Of a stretch of 64,000 nucleotides of DNA, positions 1 through 10,737 are shown piece after piece (the first letter of the stretch is position 1; each line of letters begins with the position of its first letter). This DNA is from Gaertneriomyces semiglobifer (taxonomy: Eukaryota > Chytridiomycota > Chytridiomycetes > Spizellomycetales > Spizellomycetaceae). The position numbers and the translations under genes are program-made. The notes beneath the pieces are model-generated. The model searched no databases. It was not told where the DNA came from and saw only the letters and a list, made by a program, of their open reading frames with translations. The DNA is taken from assembly GCA_025558075.1 (NCBI GenBank), contig JAHLKF010000018.1, positions 1 to 64,000 of the forward strand. Direction: 5' to 3'.

Positions 1-3000
1 TCCAGCTGCACCGGAAGTTCTTGATATCTTTACAAGAGCTGCACACAGATGTCTTACTTAACTCCCTACGACAATTATTGTACTTCGACGACAGTGTTAC
101 CTATCAAGTGTGGGTTGCGGCGTTTCCAGTGTGCTGGGGCCTATTGACATCCCGCGAGCGTCACGATGCACACAAGACTCTGGTACCCCTACTCGCCCGC
201 GAGTATCATGCCGAGCAGGCGGCCATGAGGCCAAATGTCATTCAAGCCTTACTAGAAGGCATCTGTCGCTGTGAAGCTACCATACAGCCGCGCCTACCAC
301 CACAATTGGTGAAGTACCTGGGCAAGACTCACAATGCTTGGTATATTGCCATCGAATTGCTTCAACAATCCATCGCTGACACTCGATTCGCTGGGGTTTT
401 GGCTGTCAAGGAAGATGAAAAAATCAGGGAAAGCACGTTGGATGCTTTGTGCGAATTGTTCTGGAACCTGTCTGAGGACGACTACTTTTTTGGGGTCTGG
501 CGCCGACGGAGTTTGTTTGCTGAGACGAATGCGGCAGTTTCTTTTGAACAATGCAGCATGTGGCCGCAGGCGCAGAAGCTATATGAGGCGGCGCAGGCGA
601 AGGCAAGAACCGGCGTGTTACCCTTCACTGAGTCGGAATACCGACTTTGGGAGGATCACTGGGTTATATCGGCTCAAAAATTGCAGCAATGGGAAATGTT
701 AATGGACCTTGCCCGGCATGAATCGAACACTGACCTTGTCTTAGAATGCGCATGGAGGTTATCCGACTGGATGCAAGAAAAGGATCAATTGCAAGCCGCA
801 GTAGATTCTCTGCAAGATAGCAACCCTCGTCGAAATGTTTATCAGGCATTCATGTTATTACTTCAGTTTCCGGAGAGTCCTGAACGCCAGAAGGAGTTTA
901 TTGTTAAATGCGATGAAGGTACTCAGAATGCTTTAAGAAGGTGGTCCCAACTACCGAAAGAGGCGACGGAAGCACACATTCCATTATTACATCAATTCCA
1001 ACAATATGTGGAGCTCAATGAAGCTGCTCAAATTCATCAAATTTTGGCAACCACAACTGTACCGAATATTAGCGATAAGCAGCAAGAGTTGAAAGGAATA
1101 CTAACAACCTGGCGTGACCGCATGCCGAACGAGTGGGACGATATTACTTTGTGGAGTGACATTATTCACTGGCGACAACACGTTTTCCAGATCATCAACA
1201 AGGCATATCTGCCGTTAATTCCCCAACTGAACGTTCAACAAAATGGTAGCAATGTGAGAGATAATCCAAGTTCGTACGCCTTCCGAGGTTACCATGAAAC
1301 CGCGTGGACTATCAACCGCTTTGCTCATGTTGCTAGAAAGCATCAACTGATTGACGTCTGCAACGATGCGCTGAGCAAGATATACACGTTGCCGAATATT
1401 GAAATTCATGAAGCGTTCTACAAGCTGCGAGAGCAGGCCAAAAGTTACTTTGTCAATCCATCCGATTACGCCACTGGCCTTGACGTGATCAACAACACAA
1501 ACCTGCTTTACTTCAACACGATTCAGAAAGCAGAGTTCTTCGCGCTCAAGGGAATATTCTTTTCTAAGTTGAACTTGCATAATGACGCGGAAAAAGCATT
1601 CTCTTCTTCTATACAGTTAGATACCAATCTTGCGAAGGGCTGGGCTGCATATGCCCAATATCATGACCGCATGTTCAAGGAGCGCCCAACCGAAATGAGG
1701 CACGGTGTTAGTGCTGTGAATTTCTACTTGCAAGCTGCTGCTCAGTACGCCAATGCCCGCTCGCGAAAGTTTCTCGCAAGAGTGTTATGGTTACTTAGTC
1801 TCGACGATAATGAACGCCAGATTGGCGCTGCATTTGATGACAACAAAAGCGACGTTCCGACATGGTATTGGATTACATTCATACCTCAGTTGATATCTGC
1901 ATTGTCAGGCAAAGAAGCTGCTCAGGCCAAGGAAGTGCTGAAGAAGATTGCGAAGCAATTTCCTCAGGTAGGCTTGCTCGTGCATGCCCTCTGTACCATA
2001 AGACTTACAATTTCTCCATCCACTTTTAGGCTTTATATTTCCAACTGCGGACAGCGAGGGACGAACACCTCGTCAGTAAGAAGCAGGCGCTGGCTGCTGG
2101 TGCCCCTCGTGGGCAAGCGGTGCAGCAGACTCCAGGACAATCTTCCACACAGCAGGCGCCGCAACAGAGATCTCAACCGACCGCGCCAGCTCCATCCGCG
2201 CCGGCGCAAGTTCTGACCACAGCCACATCACAGGCACCTCAGCAAATGCCAGGCACTAACGCGGTTGCCCAGCCCATTTCCGGTACATCAATGCCAGGAT
2301 CACATCCAGCATCAAAGCCTGTGCCCGGTCAGCCAAACGGAGCTGGGCCGCAAGCCACACCTGCACGGACCTCATCAGGCGCGGAAACTGGACAAACTCA
2401 ACAACCACCAGGGAGCAACACTCCCGCCGCTGCTCAGTCAGGGCCAGCGACACCTCAGCAGGGACAAGGCCGAAAGCTGGAGCCTTTAGATCACTTAGAA
2501 GAGGTACATGCTGTTGTCAAGACGGCATTCCCATTGTTATCTCTTTCAATGGAAACGATGTTGGACCAGATAATGCAGCGCTTGAAGCCAACGCAGGATG
2601 AGGACATATACCGCCTGATTGTGGCACTTCTAAATGATGGAGTGCAGATGTACTTGCAGCAGCTGCAACGCGAAGCCAAGGACGTAAACGCTGGCCTATC
2701 TCCAGCGACTGAAGTGAATCTTCTACGGTTTGCCGAAAGTATGTCGCCCAATCACATCAAATACAAAGCCGCGTTCGAACAAGATTTTATCAAGAGCAAG
2801 CCTAATCTATCGATGCTGGTCGAGAGGTTCCGTGACTGGCGCGACAAGTTGGAGATTATACTGGATAGCCGTCCTAAGCGGCAGCATTTGGAACATTTCA
2901 GCCACTGGCTGGTTGAGTTTGAGAATCAAAAGTTTGAGGATATCGAGGTCCCGGGCCAGTACTTCCTGATACGTGACAATAACAAGGACTTTGTCCGGAT

Positions 3001-4183
3001 TGACAGGTTCGAGCCTGACATTGACCTTATCCGTGGATATCTTGCATGTCACCGTCGGTTCACCATTCGCGGACATGATGGCACACTCCATCCGTTCAGT
3101 GTCCAGCATCCAGCGGCAAGACATTGCCGCCGAGAAGAGCGGATTATACAATTGTTCCGCATTTTGAACAGTGTCCTCGAGAAGAAAAAGGAAAGCCGGC
3201 AACGCAGTTTGACTTTCAACTTACCTGTAATTGTGCCATTAGCGCCAACTGTCCGCTTGGTCGAGGATGACCCCAGTTACGTCACGCTCCAGGATGTATG
3301 GGAAGATTACTGCTCGCGAAATGGACAACACAAGGATGACGCGACCATGTTCTACATCAACCGCATGCGAGACTTGTATGTCACGGATGAATATCAAAAG
3401 AGCTTGGTATCGGAAAAGGATCGAAAGCCAATTGAGCTGTTGAACTACAAAACAACGGTTTTTGAAGAAGTTGCAGCAAGATTCATGCCAGACACCATAT
3501 TGACGAACTTTATGACACGATCCTTGGCGTCGTATGGAGACCTTTGGTCTATGCGCAAGCATTTCACGCACTCATTGGCGACCGTTAGTCTCATGGCACA
3601 CTTGTTGAGCATAGGCCAGCGGACACCGCACAAATTCAACATTTCCCGGAAGACTGGGAAAATCTGGACGTCGGAACTGCTACCTTCACTAGCGACGCAG
3701 ACGTACCTATTTTCTAATGGCGAACCAATACCCTTCCGATTTACGCCGAACATCCAGACATTCTTGACTCCAGTTGGTGTTGACGGCGTTTTTGCTGCCT
3801 CTCTTCAGGGCGTTGCTCGCGCTTTGACTGAGCCAGATTATGAGCTGGAAGATTACTTAAGTATATTTATCAGGGATGAGTTGGTGCAATGGCAAGGTAT
3901 CCAGAGGAAGCCACCTCTGCAAGATCAACAGCTTCGTGAGTTCGTGGGACAGAATGTGGATCTGGTGTTACGTCGTACGCACGGTCTTGCGTGTAGGTCC
4001 GAGCTTGATGGGGTAAGTGCAAATTGCATTTGTTTCCGTTTCCCGAAAAGTCTCTAAGAATCGTGATACTAGGATGTGGAGACCTGCCAGGTTGCGAATA
4101 GGACAATACTTGACTTGATAGCCACGGCGTCGAACCCACACAAGCTTGCCCAAATGGACATTTCGTATCAGCCGCGATTGTGA
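1..4183 (+). CDS. TRA1: Tra1/TRRAP-family pseudokinase, C-terminal part (5' end outside window)
   Basis: The frame is open to the left edge, so only the C-terminal part is present. Exons are 1-1967, 2030-4012 and 4073-4183, with GT-AG introns of 62 and 60 bp. The first part is the helical FAT region. A Gln/Pro/Ala-rich linker follows (about 2110-2470), then the PI3K-like kinase fold, seen in stretches such as HFSHWLVEFENQKFEDIEVP and FTLHPF-type core strands. The end is a FATC-like tail finishing NPHKLAQMDISYQPRL. Tra1 is known as the catalytically dead PIKK scaffold of SAGA and NuA4 that binds transcription activators in the nucleus. The exon 1-2 junction restores the conserved PQALYFQLRTA stretch, which supports the splice. 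Identity is firm; intron positions are inferred. Confidence 0.93.
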
Positions 4184-4599
4184 TCGAAGCGCAGTTTTTC
4201 TTGTTTAATTTCGTTGTACATAATAGTGAGAATCCGTTTATATGATAACCTACGTCCCCTGCGAACACATGCAAGCTGTAGTAAGAACATCCTCAGCAAT
4301 GCGGCCATGACCCACACAATATCATATTCCTGCCGTCTGACTGAGTCTGATAGCAATACAACCTCGTATTCTTTATGGTGCGAATGTCATTGCCCGCAAC
4401 ACGGCTCAGGACAGCCGAGTTCCAAGGAGTTATGTAAGCCATCAACTCATCGTGATTGCCGATCTCCAAAAAGGCCTTCGACTTCTTGAAAAGGCTGCTT
4501 TCCTGCAACTCTTTTGCCAGCATTGAGTACCCGTTTGTTCGTGCCGGAACATTAGAATCACCTCGTTTCATGCAACTTTTCAAAGTCTGATTCACGAGA
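4184..4599. other. Intergenic stretch between TRA1 and the trans-sulfuration gene
   Basis: This stretch of 416 bp is the 3' flank of TRA1 and 5' flank of the next + gene. A minus-strand open frame of 118 codons (4293-4649) runs through it and into the first exon of the downstream gene. Its translation matches nothing I recognise, so I do not call a gene. No RNA gene or repeat is seen. Confidence 0.5.
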
Positions 4600-6123
4600 A
4601 TGCCCCACACGATGAGCGGCGGTGACGACTCTTCGCTGAGTTTGGCCACTTTGTCGATTCATGCAGATACTGCGACCACTCCTGACATTGCTCCGCCTAT
4701 GCATATGACTTCCACGTACCGTGAGTACTCTGATTGCCTGTAGGCACGTCTGTAAACGAAAACTGACGTCTCACATCAGGGTATCCATCCTTCTACAATG
4801 ACCGTGCTGCCGTCGACAAGGGATGGATTCCACCACCTGAGATTCCTAGCTATCCCAGCGCACTACCAGCAGATTTAACTGATGGTTCACCTCACATTTA
4901 CTCGCGCATATCTGCCACGACCAACGTTCGTGTCGAAGCTGTCCTTGGCGCTTTGGAAGGAGGTCATGCCGTGACCTATGCATCCGGACTGGCTGCAGTT
5001 TTTGCCGCTTTTCAGCATTATCAGCCTAAGCGGATTGTGCTTAGTAAAAGTGGGTATTTTGGCTCTCATGGCGCGATTCGGGTCTACCTACGCGGACGCA
5101 ACGACGTGGAGGTCGCGTATGTGGATGATTACGAGAATCTAGATAAGGTTCAATTGAAGGAAGGTGATCTCATTTGGCTTGAGAGTCCGCAAAACCCGCG
5201 GGGCGAAGTCGTCGGTGAGTTGTGCCTTTGCTCTTCACGGCGCAACCTTTTTTTTGACTCGTATGCCCTTACAAAGACGTCGAGGCACTTGCTCTGCGCA
5301 AACCTCGCAATTGCATCCTAGCGATCGATGCAACATTCGCGCCTCCGCCAATACAAAGATGCCTTGCTCTTGGTGCTGATGTCGTGATGCATAGCTCTAC
5401 CAAGTTCCTTGGCGGTCATTCCGATCTTCTTGGTGGCGTATTGGCTGTCAAAGATCCGCTGATTGCAGAGAAGTTGCGGGAAGATCGCATGTTTCTCGGT
5501 TCTGTGATGGGCAGTATGGAACAATGGCTCCTGCTACGTTCTTTGCGGTGAGAAACGTTGGACGTTTCAGCTCAACTCTTTGTTGTACTAATTGTCCACA
5601 AAGGTCGCTGACGGTACGTGTCACTCAACAAGCAAAGACGGCGACTGCGCTTGCCTCGTGGCTTAATGCGCGCGATGAGGAAGCGACCTCCATCGTTGAA
5701 CGGGTGTGGCATGGCAGCATTGAAGGTACACCTGGACATGAGGTTGCCAAAAGGCTAGGAAATGGCCTCTACAGTGGTGTTATGAGCATCGAGGTAAGCA
5801 TGCTATACCATGTTTTTCCGCCGACGCACCAGTTCCGATGAACTCCCCTGTAGTTTTCGTCGCCACACTATGCTCGCCTTCTACCGCGATCTCTTCATAT
5901 TATCGCAAACGCGACGTCGCTGGGTGGGTGTGAGTCTCTCTTGGAATGGCGTGCCGCCATCGACGACAAAGTATCCCCGAAGTTGGTGCGCTTCAGTGTC
6001 GGCCTGGAAGACTTGGAGGACCTGAAGAACGACCTTCGTCAAGCATTTTTGAAGATCAAGGCTGAAGTTGAAGTTAACGTGAATCAAGGGGTTTGGAAGT
6101 TTGCTGAAAAGGTAGGCACCTAG
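4600..6123 (+). CDS. Trans-sulfuration PLP enzyme (cystathionine gamma-synthase/lyase family)
   Basis: Five exons: 4600-4720, 4780-5214, 5277-5547, 5604-5793 and 5854-6123, coding 428 residues. The protein is a fold-type I PLP enzyme of the Cys/Met metabolism family, which makes or breaks cystathionine or related thioethers in the cytosol. Visible marks are the N-terminal SIHADT start, TYASGLAAVFAAF, the PLP-lysine motif HSSTKFLGGHSD, and the C-terminal RFSVGLEDLEDLKNDL. The set resembles the fungal YHR112C / S. pombe C23A1.14c subgroup, whose substrate is uncertain. ATG 4600 follows an in-frame stop at 4588; a second in-frame ATG lies at 4612. The gene converges on a cysteine synthase, so two sulfur-amino-acid genes sit tail to tail. 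The exact reaction cannot be read from sequence. Confidence 0.9.
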
Positions 6124-6259
6124 AATTAGTGTTAGTAGTAACATTTAGATGTGTGAGCCATTATCTTAGGCATATGCGATGTGACTGTACTTGCATTTGA
6201 TTATGTTCAATGGAAGAAATAGACGAGGTGAAACTCGCCAGACACTACGTGGCCTAAAA

Positions 6260-7656
6260 CTATGCTAGCAAAATGTACTTGTGCAGATGGTTCGGTATAG
6301 CATCTATCAGTCGCTTGTTTTCTAACCATTTTTTGCTAAACAAGCGGGACTGATACCTGCCAGCTCCATCGCAGATGACGGTAGCGATACGGTGCCCGGG
6401 CCCTAGTCGTTCAGCCATCTTCACGGCAGCCACCACGTTTAGTGCAGAGCTCGCACCGACAAATATACCTTCTTCATCTAGCAATCGGTATACCATCTCA
6501 ATGGTATCAGAGTCCGGAATATGCAGGGCGTCATCAATGAGGTCCCAATCGGGAGCGAGGTTGTCCGTCAGACGACCCTGACCGATGCCCTCAGTAATTG
6601 ACGAATCGCCTGTCCTTTCCAGCTCACCACGGGTCTTCAGGGCGTACAAAACAGATCCAGGCGGATCCGCGAGGAAAACCTGGACTTTACCGTCAGAAGC
6701 CTCCTTTAAAAAGCGACCTGTTCCAGCGAGCGTGCCACCAGTTCCCGTGGCGCACACAAAACCATCGAGCTTCCCTCCAGCTTGTCGCCATATTTCTGGT
6801 CCAGTTGTTTCGATGTGAGCTTGGCGATTAGCAACCTAGAAAGCCATACATCAGCTGAGCTGCCCATCAGAAAGATACGACAAACGTACATTGTCAAATT
6901 GGTTCGTCCACACGGCGTTAGGAAGAGACTCTGCATACGCTTTCGCTTGGTGATTGTAGTTAGCGGCGTCGGTGAATGGCACGGCTGGTACTGGACGCAC
7001 ATCCGCCCCCAACATTCTTAGTAGATCGATTTTCTCTTGGCTCTGGGTGTTTGGCATGTAGCTAACGCGCACATGTAAGCTAGCAAGCAAAAACAAATGA
7101 AAAACTAACAGTAAACGTACATGACCAGGTTGTACCCTTTGGCCCGGCAAACGTGCGCCAGGCCGATTCCGGTGTTTCCTGCAGTCCCTTCAACCACCGT
7201 TCCACCCGGCTTCAATAGACCCAGATCCTCAGCGTTTTTCACAACAAATAACGCTGCTCGATCTTTGACCGAGCCACCTGCACGCGCATATCAGCCTGAT
7301 TTTCCTTCAACGCAGCGTATAAACGGACAAGTACCTGGATTCATCCATTCCGCTTTCCCTAAAATATCACATCCGGTAGCCTTACTTGCTTTGTTCAAAC
7401 GGATCAGAGGCGTGTTTCCAATAGCGCCGACAAGGCCGTCAACGGCGGCGCGGTCTGTTCCACCAACGGTATACGACCGTCGGGATGCAAGGACGCGAAG
7501 TGACGCTGCGGCCGATCCCACGGTCGGCACCCTGGTCCTTGGCAATGCAGAAAGCAGGAAACGCATGTCGATTGAAGCTTTCCTATGCGCCATCGTCCTG
7601 TTGCGCCTTCGACGTTCGGCGATCTTCAAGGCGTAGATCGCGTTATCGATCATCAT
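6260..7656 (-). CDS. Cysteine synthase, mitochondrial-type (PLP beta-family)
   Basis: Four exons on the minus strand: 7656-7335, 7277-7121, 7061-6890 and 6835-6260, about 408 residues. The enzyme family replaces the acetyl group of O-acetylserine with sulfide to give cysteine. Seen are [12 protein letters not shown], the PLP-lysine loop [10 protein letters not shown], the substrate loop [10 protein letters not shown], the phosphate-binding glycine loop [12 protein letters not shown] and GASSALN. The N-terminus is basic and rich in Ser/Arg/Ala (LPRTRVPTV...LASRRSY), like a mitochondrial presequence, and matches the fungal cysteine synthase 2 type (yeast Mcy1). In-frame ATGs at 7656, 7593 and 7566 all leave a presequence; I give the outermost. 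It diverges from NOM1 by only 88 bp, so the two probably share a promoter region. Confidence 0.92.
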
Positions 7657-7744
7657 TGTGCTTACGTCATCTGCTGCCGCGCGACAAAAAGAATTCACAG
7701 AAACTGGAAACTGACAATTTCTGTGATGGAGGTACGATACTGCT

Positions 7745-10584
7745 ATGGCGCCGTTTATGGGTAAAAACACAAGAGGGAGGGGAGGTGGAAGTCGCGGCCG
7801 CGGCCGTGGCGGGAGAGGAGGTAGTGGAGGTGGGCGCGGAGGATATAGGACCCATGGTCGCAAACCGGATGACACCGCGACACTGCCTTCATTCTTGCTT
7901 GAGCAACTGCAGGCGGGATCAAGTAATAACAATGATGCAGAGCTTGACAAGAGGTTCGAGTTTCGGTTTAACAAGAAGAAGCTTTCACGAAAAGATGAGA
8001 GAAAGAACAAGCGCTTAGAAAGGAAACAAAAAGTGGCAGCTCATTATTCTCAAAAGAAGATAGCAAACACGCCGATAAGCGCACCGGTATCTTCTAGCCC
8101 TGCAGAGTTTGAAAAAACCATAGGAGCGAAACGCTCACGTTCTTTGCTCGACGAGGAACAACCGTTGAAGAAGAAAGCCAAACTCAAACCGACACCACCG
8201 AAAGAATTGGATGATGATCCGCTCTTGAACAAAAAGAAAATGGAGAAGCTAGCGAAGACAAATCCACATTTTTTCAATATGTTGGCGGAACAGAATTTGG
8301 TAGCCGGCAGCGGATCCTTCGACCAGGATGATGCTGACATAGCCCTGTACGCCAAAAAGCTAGGGATCAAGAAGAAGGACAAAATACCTTCCGCCTTCAC
8401 AGAAGATGGGCTGGATTTCCTTATAGAGGGCTTGTTAGGAGGAGGTGCCGATGCGGATGAAGATGAAGTTGATGAGCTTGCTAGTGATAATGCTGACGAA
8501 GATACCATGACTCACGAAATGGCTGCTCAATCTTCTGATAACGGTGAAATAGAGGACGGTGACTCTAGTGACGATGCGGGGGAGTTGCAATACTCTGACG
8601 CGAGCAATGATGAAGATGAACTTGTCAGCGACGAATTGGAGTATTTTTCTGACAGCTCAATGTCCACTGACTATGAGGATAATGACGTTACCGATGGACG
8701 AGAGAGCGGTGATTCCGATGACCATGAGTTTACAGATGGAGGGGAGAGCGGTGATTCCGATGACCATGAGGTTACAAATGGAGGAGAGAGCAGTGATTCC
8801 GATGCAGAGTCCATAGTCAACGATCCTCCAGAAGCAATGAACGGGGGGCAACAACAATCGGATAGTGTGTATAAATCTGACGATACAGCCGGCAAATACG
8901 TACCACCACACTTGCGAAAAGGGCCAACCAACCATGGCGAGCAGTACTTACGCTTAAAACGCCTAATACAAGGTCTGCTCAACAGGCTTGGTGATGCCAA
9001 CATGGAATCCATTTTCGCCAGCATTGAAAAATGCTTCCGTGAGAATAGCAGGCACGATGTGAACGAAATTTTGACGGACTCTATCATTGCATTTGTAGGC
9101 GATCACGCCAATCTTCTTGATTCGTTTGTCATGACTTACGCTGCCTTCATTGCGTCACTATACAACGTCATTGGTATCGAGTTTGCCGCTCACATGGTGC
9201 AGACTATGACCGAGCTCATCGAGCAGTCTCGCAGTCAATACCTCAACGCCAAAGCAAATAAGATAGAGGGGACAGTAGAGATCAATAGTAAGAGGTGTAC
9301 GAACTTGGTCACTCTTCTGGCATACCTCTACAACTTCGGAGTGATCTCGTCTATCCTTCTTTTTGACGTCGTTCGAGTTACGATCGATGAGCTGTCCGAG
9401 CTAGATATTGAGCTTTTACTTCGTATACTGCGAATATCCGGCTTTCAAATCAGGGCGGACGACCCGTCTGCCCTGAAAGACATCGTTGCCCTTGTTCAGG
9501 AGGAAGTGGGAAAGAGAGACCCTGCTTCATTGAGTTCCAGGTTCAAATTCATGGTGGAAACAATGATGGATCTGAAAAACAACAAGCGCAAGCTGCAGAA
9601 AAAAGTGGTCACTGGTACTGACATGACCCAGCAGGAAAGGCTCAAAAAGTTCGTGACGAATATGGCGAAGAAACGTAATACATTCGAGCGCGAGCCGTTG
9701 CGTGTCGGTTTAGAAGATATCCGGTCAATAAAAACAAAAGGAAAGTGGTGGCTGGTTGGCGCAGCTTGGGCTGGTCACGATGGTGCTGGAAGCAATCTTC
9801 CAGCTGGCGTTGATTCCAAAGCGTTAACCGATGAGACGGGCCAGGCCTCAAGTGATCTTCTCAAATTGGCACGAGCGCAAAAAATGAACACCGACGTCCG
9901 CCGCAGCATCTTCATCGTGCTCATGAGCAGCGAGGATTGCATTGATGCTTTTGAACGCTTGCTGAAACTCAACTTGAAAGACAAGCAGGAACGGGAGATC
10001 GTGCGCGTGCTAATTCACTGTTGCTACCAGGAGCGAGTATACAATCCCTACTATTCCTTAGTAGCCCAGAAGATTTGTGACCATTCCCATGGCTTCAAGA
10101 TCACCTTCCAATACGCGCTTTGGGACGCATTCAAAGCCATGGTAGAGAACGCACAGGAAGATGAGGGCGATGCCATGGATGTTCGGAAAGTCTCCAATTT
10201 GGCGAAACTATATGCACACTTGATCGGTGCAGGATCGTTGACATTGGCGGTTTTAAAGGTACCCAGGAAGTTGTCAAATGATCGTATCGTGAACAATGCA
10301 TCTCATTCAGCTTCTTTCAGGCGCTTACGTTCACATCGCTGTCGCCGCTTCAAGCGCTATTCCTTAAGTTGCTTCTCTCCTCGTTGTTCAGCACATACCT
10401 CCAAGATGGGGACCTGGTGCGCAAAGCCGTCAAGCGTGTCATCCAGCAGGAAAACGTCCGGGAGGGTCTTGCTTTGTTTTTGCGACGCTGGGCGAAAGAA
10501 GGGTACGAAGTCGGCGGTAAAAAGTCCGATCCGGAAATTCCTTATAGATTCAAGATTGCCAGGGACATTTTGATGGGCATGTAG
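7745..10584 (+). CDS. SGD1: Nom1/Sgd1-family nucleolar MIF4G-MA3 protein
   Basis: Exons 7745-10258 and 10321-10584 give 925 residues. The N-terminus is an RGG-type Gly/Arg tract, followed by a basic Lys-rich segment and an acidic Asp/Ser/Glu segment. The tail of the acidic segment is a 42-bp tandem repeat. From about residue 385, after YVPPHLRK, comes a MIF4G domain ([16 protein letters not shown]...). An MA3 domain follows at about 700-820 ([21 protein letters not shown]). The family acts in 18S rRNA maturation in the nucleolus and recruits the helicase Fal1/eIF4AIII. The intron at 10259-10320 restores the frame into [15 protein letters not shown] and the conserved C-terminus. Family identification is firm. 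The symbol follows the yeast name. Confidence 0.92.
8687..8812 (+). repeat. 42-bp coding tandem repeat in the acidic region of the Nom1/Sgd1 homologue
   Basis: Three successive units, at 8687-8728, 8729-8770 and 8771-8812, encode variants of a 14-residue acidic unit containing ESGDSDDHE. The unit is a multiple of three, so copy number can vary without breaking the frame. Confidence 0.85.
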
Positions 10585-10737
10585 TGGTGGAATGTGCGAG
10601 CGGCGCCCATATTACAACGCAGAGTCGTACAGTCCACGCAATTTGCAACAATGATACGAAGGAGCAAACGAGAATCCCCGATATGTACCGGTACTGATAT
10701 CTTTTCAGCGTGGCATTACAATACACAGTTTCCGGAA

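Noticed and set aside
4293..4649. A 118-codon minus-strand frame overlapping the first exon of the trans-sulfuration gene
   Set aside because: It overlaps a supported coding exon and matches no family.
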